Positions 25,265 through 35,574 of a DNA stretch of 64,000 nucleotides are shown piece after piece; within the stretch, counting starts at the first letter, position 1, and each line of letters opens with the position of its first letter. The DNA lies in assembly GCA_013397455.1 (NCBI GenBank), contig VYZB01000376.1:570756-634755 (forward strand). Direction: 5' to 3'. The notes under the pieces are model-generated. The model was given only the letters and a program-made list of their open reading frames with translations. It had not been told where the DNA came from and ran no database searches. This DNA is from Crotophaga sulcirostris. Lineage: Eukaryota > Chordata > Aves > Cuculiformes > Crotophagidae. A program made the translations under genes and the position numbers.

Positions 25265-25272
25265 GTGTAGAT
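25265..25272 (+). repeat. Right 8-bp target-site duplication of the hAT element
   Basis: GTGTAGAT, an exact match to 25048-25055. Confidence 0.9.
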
Positions 25273-26239
25273 AGTTCAGCTTCCAGCATGTGGCAATAGA
25301 GGAAGAATTCCTGGATGCACCCTTCAGAAACTGAATCAAAGGTATTTTAGTTTGCAGTCCCTGCTTCCTTTTCCATAATGAGACACAGGACAATAAGAGG
25401 GGACATATTTCTCTTGCAAGTTAACTCAACATGCAATATGCAAAAGATTACTCAGGCTCACTCCGTGCTAGCAATCCACAGTTTATTGATCTCACTGTAA
25501 CACTGCTTACATTTTTTATTCTTTAATTTTCTTTCCTTATTTGCTCATTAGTTCAAGAGATGGAAGAAAGGGGGAGGGAGTGTTAAAAGATATCATCATT
25601 TTTAGGTTGCATTGGAAGATAAAAATCAAACAGAGGCGTTGTCAAATAGCAAGCCCTGAGCAGGCACTAACTGTCCAAAATTGTTCTAGGTGATTTGCCG
25701 TAGCCCACAGAGCACACCATGATCTGGCCAGCCTAGTAGCCCTCTGCTGAGGTTACTTTTCTAGCCAGTGGTTTCTTGTCTTGCCCATGTGGTTCTTGTT
25801 GTGGAGGTATCATTCAGCCACCTTACACAGGCATAGCCAAGTTCCCGAAGAGGTCCTTGAGGGACAGTCTCTTGTAAGTAACTAAGAAATGGGGCCTGTT
25901 TCTTCCCTGTAGGCAAGGCAATTACCATTGCATCTCTTTTCAACTTACAATATCTGTAAGCAGCACACAGCAAGAACTCCTGAGGAATTAACAGATGTGT
26001 AAATGTTCAGAGATTAGTGGTTAACAATAAAAAGTGAATATTTTTTCCTTGTGCTCTTAAAAAGAACTAACAAGAATAGTGGCTGTGATTATTAAAGAAG
26101 CTTTATCCAGCACAAGGTGTTGCAGCAGTGTCTTTTTCAAAGATCTGTTTAATTCCTCTTTTTTCACCCTGTTTCAAACCTCCTCACCTTCTCAATATTG
26201 TTACCACATGGTTTTTGAGTCTGCAGAGCTTGGCTGAGA
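25273..26239. other. Non-coding DNA, nothing recognised
   Basis: Unique sequence with no frame above 70 codons outside the hAT-overlapping frame and no repeat signature. Confidence 0.55.
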
Positions 26240-26600
26240 GTAGTGCTGAGAAATTTGTTCAGAATGAACAACTGATTTCCTACATAATAAGCAAATGAAC
26301 ACAAATTTAACTTCACGGCATTCAATATTAACTACTTTCCAATGCTGAAATAATAGCCTGCAGCCATCTCTGCAGTGTGCAGGGAATGGTTAGTCAGCAG
26401 CTAAGCACAACTTTCTTTAACCACTATGCTATCAAAGGAAAAGTGGGCAAAGATTGGGAATTTTAATGAACAAATGGCATTCCTACAGTTTGCAGTTCAA
26501 AGATAAGTAAATAATGAATAGCTTGAATGCAAATTACCCCTAATTAACTTTGCTAAGTCTGTTTTTAATAAGGATAGATATGAAAGAATCATTAAGACTA
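26240..26600. promoter_or_regulatory. Candidate enhancer-like non-coding block
   Basis: Within a few hundred bases there is a TCF/LEF-like site TATCAAAGG (26430-26438), a perfect POU octamer ATGCAAAT (26527-26534) and a homeodomain core TAATTA (26541-26546). AATAATGAATAG and other AT-rich cores lie nearby. The block is free of repeats and credible coding. Motif clustering suggests, but does not prove, a regulatory element. Confidence 0.3.
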
Positions 26601-29600
26601 TAATATAATACACATACCACAAACACTGAAGCAGTGATTTTTTTCAAAGGGTGGTAAGTGGAAGGCATGAGAGTTTTTCACTGTCTTGGACAACAGCATC
26701 CAAGTAGTTTGAGAATTAGTGCCTGCTGAATGCAGGAAGCAGAAGTGTCAATGATAGCAGTACATGCAACCTTCTACTTACAAAGATACCACAAATATTT
26801 AAAAAAAAAAAAAAGATTTTGCTAAGTCCCCAGTCCTCAGGATTTTGGAAAGCAGAGCTCACACTGGAGGCAGAATTAGCAGAAAGATCAGTAGATCCCA
26901 GTACAAGCTAAAGGCCTGCCTTTTCTGTCTTCATCATCTTCAGTGAACATTGGGTGTGCAAGGAATGCAAGATAAGGCCCTGAAGGCACAACTCAATACA
27001 AACAAAATAATTTGAGGAAGAACACCCACAGAGCGGGCAGTAGTCCAGCACCTGGCATGTCTCAGAGAAAGGTGGATTTTCAGATATTTTCTGAAGCAGG
27101 AGAAGGGTGTATATGCAAACATATTAACAAGATAGCATGAAAGAGAATAGCTTGAATCTAAGTAGAGTTTATCTATGCTAGAAATCAAATTAATACTGTA
27201 TTTCTGTAGACCCTATTCACTGAGAAATTGGGCAGTAAGCCTCTGCATTTTTAGGTAACTGGTGCACACACTGGGCTGCAGATATTCTTGCTGATTTTAA
27301 TGAAAGCATGATTATACTGGCATAGGGAAAGAAGCCAGACAAAAAGTACTTTGGAGTAGGGAGTCAGGCATTTTTCTGCACTCTACAGCCCCCAGAGCAC
27401 AGATGGTTCTGAGTGTTACACAAGTCTGATCTCCACTGTTCTTTATTCAGGAATTACCACTTGAACTCTGAGCATGAGGCAAGTATTTTTGTAGAGAATT
27501 GTGATTATGTACAGCTCTGCATGAGTGCTAGCTATGAATCTGATGATTACTATTGTATTTATGGTGTGCACTAATGACAAATATAATCCATTAAAACGTA
27601 CATTTCACAATGGAATTGCAGATCAAAAATAAATACACAATATGGTTGTATAAGTCTTGTGAAAAATCTGTTTGTGAAATTCACTGAGTTTGAGTGCTTG
27701 GTTTCAATACCTTACTGTTGCAATATAAATATTCCTTCAGGAACCTTGTTACTATTACTCAGTTTATAAGAAAGAAAAATATTTCCCATCACATCTAGCT
27801 GGTAATATCTGTGCATCACATAACCCAGAAGCCTCGGGTTGAATTACAACACCGAATCCTGAGTTCAGACCTGCCTGGTGAACATGGCTCATGCTGTTCT
27901 TATGTACTCAAGATCTTTTCAAACCCACATCTCCAAAGAGATGCAAACATATAATTCCCTTCTTTCTAAGTGCTGCAGAATCTCTCCGCATTTTGAGAAC
28001 ATTTTTCTCCAGATGAATATCACATTGCAGATGGACCTCTTGGTTTTCTATATTCTGTTTGTCAGATTGTAAATATTGATATTATTCCTTCCTTTTCTTT
28101 AATGAGGCAGATTTTTCTTTTCCTGAGTTTTTTCTGTTGAATGACCGAGGTCCACAATCCGTAATCATTTGGTTTGTTCTCAAATGAAATGAAAACAAGG
28201 CCCTTGCACAAAAAAACCAAACCAGACAGGTTTGATGGCTATGTGGAAATATTCTCAGATCTGAATTACCATGCCAAAAGCCTGGACTCCACATTTTCTT
28301 TCTTGTCTATAATTCAGGGCAAAATGAGTCAATAAACGCACTTGGGACTGGGAAAGAGAATATTTCATGTTTGCTCTACAATGACCCCTCCAGATGATTA
28401 AGAAGGGTCCTACGCTTAGTTTTGCTCAGCCAGAACAGAACTTTTTCATATATTGGAGAACACATTCAAAGGGACCTTAAAATTTGAGCACAAACATATT
28501 GGAGGATCCCTACCCACCCTTACAGACAAAAGTCAAACTAAAGGCCCCAGACAGCCCAGAAGAACAGTTAAAAAAAAAAAAAAGACTAAATAAAAGCAAT
28601 GGAAAACTAAATAAAAGCAGTGGCTTTGAAAAAAGACTTCAGAGAGATTTCTTTTGCTCAGAGAGAGGAGCACATCTGGCTTAGGGTGAAAAGAGAAGTG
28701 GTGTCATCTAAGCAAAAATAAAACCATTCTCCTTAAATGTGTCCTTAAAAAAAAAAGAGGGAAGAAAAATTAAAAAAAAAAAGGAAAATCATGCAGGAAA
28801 AGAAAGCAAGTTCAGGAAAAAAACAAAATCTTGTAATGTTTTAGGAGGGCTTATTAGAGTGAAAATTAAGTGTCATGCAGAGCTTTGCCTCAGTCCTGAT
28901 GTCTTTTATTCAAAGAGCCATCACCCTGTAAACCCACTTTAACAACTCCCTTCAGATGAAATATAAAAATTAAAGACATTTACAACACAGCTTAGTAGCA
29001 GATGTAGTCTTAGTGTGGAGGTTTAGATCAAATGGCGATGTAACCCCACGAAAAGGGGTTATAGCTCTTATGAAAACCTCTCACCAGAAAAAAACCCCTT
29101 GGATATCTGACAAAACATGGAGTCTTATTTTTGCTTTGAATCCCATTTCACATTTTCAGATGGGTTTGACTTTTTATTTACCTCTGGAAGACAAGAAAAA
29201 AAAATTGCAATTTTGTTCCTGGATAGTTTCCCTATTTCATAATCTTTCTTCAGCTCTGTTTTAGAGTGTAGTATAGGAAGCAGGGCCTCTGCTGTATGGA
29301 GGGTATGAAGTGGAGGTAGGTGGGACTTTACAGGGCACTTGCAGTATGACAGACCTCAATAGGATTGCCTGAAGTGGTCAGAGCAATTTATTATAGCAAA
29401 TGAAAGCAATTTCTGTGTGCTTTTCTTATTTTCTTCACAGGGAAGTCTTTTTCAGCAAATCTTGTAGAAAAAGCAACACAAAATAAAGAGCAGAATGTAT
29501 TATCATTCTGTGCTAATAATTATTACATCAGGTAAGTTGGAGTGCTGACTCTCTGACTTATCTCTTCATTGTAATTGCCCACAACACTGTCATTTTCAGA

Positions 29601-30968
29601 GTAGTGTTCTCCATGCTGTCCACATACAGCATCAGGTACCCAACGTTTGCTAATGTCAAGGTCCACTTTGACGTCTTCAACTCTTGGTTGAGTTAAGGCA
29701 TAACCGCTACATAGAAATGATATTTCATGGCAAGATGGCAACTGATACAGGACAGAGAGGAGCTTAGAAAACTGGGCAATCACTTTTTTCTGATCGATGA
29801 GTTGTATGGATGGTCATGTAATAACAAATGGATTTTCTGCTTTGAAATTCCTCAAGCCATGGTCAAAGTCCTGGCCAACAAGTATCTGCCTATGCAACAT
29901 ACACAGTGGGATGCTTTCTGTCAGTTGGAATTGGTTTTAAAGCACATGCCCCAGAAAAGTGAAAGGATGGGCAGTGGACTTACAACTGGGGAGAGGAGTT
30001 TTTTTTAAATATCTCAGACATATATACAAAAACCTAGTACTGGTCCAGCTTTATTCACTTAACTGGAACCATGCAAACGGTAGAACCTGTGAAAAAAATA
30101 ATTTCTCAAAATTTATATAATGAGTACCTCTCCAAAAAGTGGGAAAAGAAGAAGGCATAAAAGACCAGTGGGAAAGTGTATCTGGTATGATTTCTGCCTT
30201 TGTGTGTGGTAAAATAATTTGTTTCTTTTTCATGATTAATTAACAGTTCCCTAGAATAAGTACCTCGATTATACAATATTTTCCTGTGTTATTTATCCTA
30301 CTGTCCATTTCCATTTTGCTCCAGAACACACATGAGATTTTGTGTGTGTGTGTGCTCACTTTTTGGAATGTGTAAGTAATGGAAATAACTTATGGAAATA
30401 ACACACAAGGTATCCAGCCTGTTTGGTTGATAGTTGTTGCAGGGCTGAGCTAGGATCCAGCGACATGTCACAGCACAGAAGTTCAGCTGCAAGAATAAGT
30501 CAGGAGGCTCACTCATGCACACTGGCCAAACTCTGCTTTCTGCAGCTGGGAGTTGGAGGAAAGAAAGGTTCCTCTGCCATATTTGCAGTTCTCACACCCC
30601 AGCAGCTGGTTAGGAGCCAGTTCAGCCCACAACACAATTAAGAGCAACCTTGGGGCTGCTTTAGCAAACAATAGCCCTCAAGGATTATGCCACAGTGCAC
30701 ACCCCTTTCCTCCCCACCTCCTGGCCATATCCCTGAGATGTCCCCTATGCCAAGAGCTGGGAAAATTCTCCAGGGAAATTCTCAGCTGGCTTGTTGAGCT
30801 AGTTTTATGGTCCCTTTGCTATCCTGAGACCCAGACCACTGTTGATAATTTTCCTATTGAAAATATACTACTTTGCCATTCAAATTTCTCGGCAAGTTTA
30901 AAGAAGATGATAGTTTCTACAGAAATGTTACAAACAGAACAGTGAAAATGTGTTTAGTTCAGGTATGA
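26601..30968. other. Non-coding DNA with A-rich runs
   Basis: Homopolymer A runs at 26801-26814 and 28570-28583, and A-rich purine sequence at 28745-28810. A (GT)n run lies at 30341-30355. Frames up to 130 codons (30553-30945, plus) are unrecognised. The region 29.52-30.0 kb has moderately coding-like frames on both strands, but neither resembles a known family. Confidence 0.5.
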
Positions 30969-30990
30969 CTATAACCTGACAAGGTTATAG
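30969..30990. other. Perfect hairpin, 9-bp stem and 4-nt loop
   Basis: CTATAACCT pairs with AGGTTATAG across the loop GACA. The right arm overlaps the first two bases of the left copy of the ~60-bp duplicated sequence. Nothing suggests a terminator or microRNA; the stem is too short for the latter. Confidence 0.8.
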
Positions 30991-31049
30991 GTCGAGGTCA
31001 TTTCAAAAATGCCAAGCACTTGAAATTAATTTTGCCTGCTTTCGGGTCA
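30989..31049 (+). repeat. Copy A of a ~60-bp dispersed direct repeat
   Basis: Runs from AGGTCGAGG to the TCA following GCCTGCTTTC. It matches 33259-33318 over its whole length except for about five substitutions and one single-base indel. The shared core includes ATGCCAAGCACTTGAAAT and AATTTTGCCTGCTTTC. Sequences on either side do not match, so this is a short dispersed unit and not part of a large duplication. I cannot name a repeat family. Confidence 0.85.
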
Positions 31050-31969
31050 AGGACAATGGCTATTTGTATGTTAGAAACAAATATTATTTTGTCCATTGCT
31101 GTGTGGTTGTTCTGCCTGATAGAGTTATGTCTTAAATCTAACAGGCTAACATTTACGTTTAAGTATTGGTACCCTTACTCTCTCTCCCCAGAAAGTAAGG
31201 ATGGCAAGGAAAGATACCTGCCACAAAACCAGGCAGTTCTTGTGGAGGAAGCTGTCCATCTAGTTGCCTCTCACCTGAGAGATGTCTCATGGTGTTCTAA
31301 CTTACATGTGCTTAGTGTCCTGGCTACTGTGGCCAGGCCAAGACTATGTCCTGCAAAATTCTAGTACTCTCACTCAAATAGTGAAAGCACAGAATTTCAA
31401 GTAATGATAAATCTCAGAGCAGGTGTGGTGGTTTATGTTGTCAGGCACAGAATCTGAGAAAGTAAAAAGGCAGTCTAGGAAAATAATACTTTCTTACTCT
31501 TTAATTTAGTATCATGTTCTAACGTGTTGATTTGGGTTGGTTTAGATTCCAGTTCCCCACCTGTTCTAGTGCAGCATCTAACACAATGAGGCTCTAGGAG
31601 AACAGAAAGAGAAATGAGTCTTAGCCAAACCCAGAGAAGAAGGAGCTTTGATAAACACCTGCCCAAGAATAACATTGTCCATAAAGCATCTTGTTGTGTC
31701 ACAGATGTTGAAAATTCCCCATTGCCTTAGGGGAAAGAGTGTGAGAGGGTGAGTTTCCAAGAGACCAAATGTTCTTTGTTCCCAAACCAGAATGAACCAC
31801 ACGAGGGAAGAAAGGGTTACATACTGTACCACATCAGTCTCAACAAATACCTCACGGAGTTGCTCTTACTTCACAGCAGTATAACAGATTTTGAAGACCC
31901 ATATAAAGATGGAAGAGCAGAATTTAGTTCCAATTTCTACTTCTGGCTCCTATTATAAGCACCATGCAA
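31050..31969. other. Non-coding DNA, nothing recognised
   Basis: Unique sequence; frames up to about 114 codons with no recognisable domain. Confidence 0.55.
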
Positions 31970-32065
31970 TTTGTCCTCAGTTTCCCTAATTAAATGAAAA
32001 GGGATGATAATTATCTCCGCTCCTCACAGAGCTGATCTTGTATTGTTTGCTAAAGTTGTGATAGT
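31970..32065 (+). mobile_element. MIR/L2-type fossil
   Basis: TGTCCTCAGTTTCCC is followed by AAATGaaAAGGGATGATAATTATCTcC, then CTCaCAgAGcTGaTCTTGTA. That is the order of blocks in the MIR/L2 tail (CCTCAGTTTCC, then AAATGGGGATAATAAT, then CTCACAGGGTTGTTGTGAGG). It is old and mutated. Like the copy at 3.8 kb it lies on the plus strand. Confidence 0.55.
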
Positions 32066-33258
32066 GTTAAGTGAAAGACCCAGAAACGCCCAAACTAATG
32101 GTAGTCTGTCTCAGAAATAAGAATCTCTAAAGGCAATATCCGTAGGTTGCTGTGAGGGCTCTGCCACTGTGCTTCCAATACATGGTGGCAAAGGGCATAG
32201 CTAGAATGATCTCACAGTGATTTAAATGCTCTGCTTTGTCTCTCAGCTTGCTCATAGGGGCAGCCTGGCTGCTTTCTGTGGGTTTATTAAGTGGCAAATG
32301 TGCTCAAAAATCAAGGAGGAATGAAGAAGGGTTTTTTATGTGTTTGTCTATTACTCCATGGCAAGTACAGCATTCATCTCCCCCATTCCAAACTTCACCG
32401 GATTTAAGATTAAGCACTAGTGATAAGTGCTGTGTTTTCATTCTTCTTGTATTTAGACAAATGTGCTTTGTCGATGAAGCATCCCTCCCTCATTCCATCT
32501 GTTTCAATAAGCTATGCTGTGCATGGGTCTCTGGAGGCCATCACAGGAGTATACCTTACTCAGTACCACAAGAAGCAGCAGCTGCAGTTCCTCTGTGCAA
32601 CATGGCAGGGTTCGTAATTGTAAAAATGGCAGTGTTCGACTAATGACAGTGCCTACAGCACTTCTGTGCCGAGAGGAGAGAATGCATTGTCTACACAGTT
32701 TCCAAACCTTATAACATGCAAACACTCTTGGAGGTCTGGGAGACACAGATCAAGTCTAAGACAAATGCATTTTTTTATCTTTCCACTGGTGAGATCAGCT
32801 TTTCAGCCCTTGGAAGAAGTTTTTTAAAAGTAGCCAAAACAATTAGCTGTGTATCTAGTCACTCCTGCCCCTCAGGCAATGTACCTTCCCCCCTATTTCT
32901 TCCCCATAACTCAACCGTTACCAAAAACAGCAGAGGAGTGTTTGGAAATGTCATTCACCTGTAAATAAAATGGCATTAACTGCAGAAACCCAGACCTTGG
33001 AGCCCACCTGAACCCTAAAAGTGCGTACAAGATTGGAGAGGCATGATGTTCCTTGATATGTAGCACCCAAACCTGAAATATGGGCTGTATATCATTCTGG
33101 ACAGGAGGCAACACTGGCAGAGGTGAGAGTGGATACCAGATGACCTGAAAAGTGAATGGTGGGTTTTGTTCTGCCTATACAGATATACCTGTGTTGGTAA
33201 CATCTATATACTCTAACTGAAGCAGTACTTACCTTCTTGGTCTTCTAGATTCCCCAAA
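32066..33258. other. Non-coding DNA, nothing recognised
   Basis: Overlapping chance frames on both strands at 32.2-32.75 kb (the longest 135 codons) with no domain. No repeats seen. Confidence 0.5.
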
Positions 33259-33318
33259 AGGTCCAGGTAATTTCAAAATGCCAAGCACTTGAAATGAATT
33301 TTGCCTGCTTTCTGATCA
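33259..33318 (+). repeat. Copy B of the ~60-bp dispersed direct repeat
   Basis: Matches 30989-31049 in the same orientation with about five substitutions and one missing A. The hairpin that precedes copy A is absent here. Confidence 0.85.
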
Positions 33319-35425
33319 CCAAGAAGTGCAGCCTGCTCAACTTATGAATTGTTACATTCAACAAGGGCTGGTAGTGTCAAGTGGAAACTTCTAAGAGATG
33401 AAGAATATTAAAGCTCTTACCTAGTCTTGCAGCAGTGTCATTGCAGATCAGTAGTCCTTGAAAGTAGTATCTAAAGACTGAACTCTGTGTAAGAGCTGAC
33501 ACCATAACCCATTTAATTTTCCAGACTTATTGTTTCTCCTAATTTTCTTCATTAAAACAGCAAAGAACAGTTAATACACTTACTCTCTGAGCACAGAATA
33601 CATATTTTACTAGTTGGGCATTAAGGAGAAACAGATGAATGTCACTGCATATCTCATAACGGAAAAGACAGATTTCAGTCACTGTCATGACTAGAGAGAA
33701 GGGAGGAAAGCAAGGAAAAGAAATATACAGAGAGGAATGAAAGATGGAAAAACAACCCAGATCAGACTCTAATGTGTTAATGTATTCTGTCTGAACATAT
33801 GATACCAAATGGAGGTGCACGATTCTCAACCCTGAAAACTCAGTGGATAGAAAAAAGCTGACTACTTAAGACTCCTGCAACAACTTCTGTACATCTCATG
33901 ACACAGCCTGGAGCAATAAATTTTTTTATATTTATTTATTTATTTTAAGATTAGATACCTATTTGAGTATTTACCACATTGGTTTTAGCATTTGGAGACT
34001 GGCTCATATAGTAACACCACACACATCCCCTGCCATCTCTTTGCATAGTAGTCTTTAAAAAGCAGACATGTCAGCCACCGGTAAAAGAAGAAAACTTGCA
34101 CCCACACAACAAAATAGATATACCTCAATGAGCAGTAACAAGGGCAAAAGTGAGGCATTTTGCCTGGGAATCCTTCCAAGTGGAGCACAAAATGGAGGCA
34201 AATATATTGGATAGGTTGCAGCTGATGATTCTGCCATCCAGGAGGAGTAACTCCTCACTGTGGATACGGGTAGGGAAAGTCTATAAGGAAGAAGCAGCCA
34301 CAAGGCTGGATTGGGGACTAGATAAAGGCTGCTTTGGGCAGTGAAGCGGCTTTCTGGGGTTCTGAGATGCCACTGAAAAATTCTTTCAGATTTGTAGCCA
34401 TGCATGGGTGCATATCAACCAAACATGCAGCCATGGATAGCACTAAGGCTATCTTCTTTCATAACTGAGCCCACAGCTTCTGAAAGATGTTTCCCTTCCT
34501 GCGCACTATTGCAGTACAAGTGATAAACAATATCCACAGTTATGGAGGTGCCATTGAACGGATAAGACACATGTCCAACAAGAGCTCCTTTCTTTTGTAA
34601 GTGTACAAGCGAAGTTTGTACCATTCTTGTAGCTAAAAATGTAACCTGCATGACAAAAATATCTCGACCATTACCCAAAGCAGAAAGGATGCTGCCAGTG
34701 GTGGGTAGGGCAGCAAGAGTTACCTATTCAGAAATGGTTCTAAGGTAGACAATAGGCAGTAGAAAAGCAATGGACTGATGCTTGTGAAGTCAAAGCTACC
34801 AGAGGTTTGTACCAGGATATGATTTGAGGGCAGAAATGGTGACTTGCAGAATATATTACAGGTCCGAGTCCCCTCAGTCCTTAGCCCATGTGACATTGCT
34901 TTTTACCAGCACCCTTTTCCCCATTTTCACTGGGGCTGAATATTTGCCAACCTCTAACAAAATAAAAGCACAGATAAAAATGAGGTGAGTGGAGCTGTTG
35001 GTTCAAATGCTGCTATTTGAGAGCTCACATAGCTCTGGGGAAATAAGTACTGAGTATGTAATCCCAGCAATGACACTGAAGGTAAATGGATTTGGGGGTT
35101 TTTGTCATGTACTGTGGCAGCAATAACAACAGTGACAGGGTATTTGTATCCCCACATCACAACTGGTGGAAATATTTCATCTGGGAAGTACAGCTTTTAT
35201 CACATAATTTGGTCTCATTATTTTAGTGGCTAAAGTTTCACACTGCTTGTGATCTTCACCTGAATCATGGCTGCAAGGTGTCACTCCACTACAGATTCAG
35301 GAAGCTTGGGATATAAATTGAAACCAATACATCCACTATCGGAGAAACATGTATTATTATTAAAGCTCATTCATCACACACTGAAGTAAATACCTTGCAT
35401 GGGGGAATTGGAATCATTCTCAGTG
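33319..35425. other. Non-coding DNA with a short (TTTA)n run
   Basis: A (TTTA)n tract lies at about 33928-33947. A minus-strand frame at 34415-34678 (87 codons) is unrecognised. Nothing else stands out. Confidence 0.55.
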
Positions 35426-35574
35426 AACTAGATCCATCACCTTCTAAATCAGGTACATCAGCTAGTGAATCAAATGCATCACCTTTGAATTAGATGGACT
35501 CCCGGTTGAATTAGATGCATCACCTATTGAATCAAATACATTACTATTGAATCAAAAACTGTACGTCACCCAGT
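35426..35574 (+). repeat. Degenerate minisatellite, seven ~20-21-bp units
   Basis: Units start near 35426, 35447, 35468, 35488, 35509, 35530 and 35550. Most begin AATCA or AATTAG, contain a variant of ATGCATCACC, and end in TTG or GTG. Unit lengths are 20 or 21 bp, with the last about 25 bp. Units differ from one another at several positions, so the array is old. Mixed 20/21-bp periods break any reading frame, so it does not encode a protein repeat. A possible further partial unit (AATCATTCTCAGTG) lies just upstream. Confidence 0.85.

Noticed and set aside
25064..25393. 109-codon minus-strand frame
   Set aside because: It spans the hAT element and its flank. There is no transposase motif, and the frame is opened by the element's GC-richer interior.
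28484..28942. Lys-rich plus-strand frames next to A-runs, considered as a processed pseudogene tail
   Set aside because: No upstream sequence resembles a known transcript, and no flanking duplication is seen. These are just A-rich DNA.
31425..31450. TGTGGTGGTTTATG string considered as the start of an endogenous-retrovirus LTR
   Set aside because: No matching second end, no polyadenylation or primer-binding site, and no target duplication nearby.
35426..35574. Possible CRISPR-like repeat array
   Set aside because: Units are directly adjacent without spacers, diverged, and the genome is clearly a vertebrate. It is a minisatellite.
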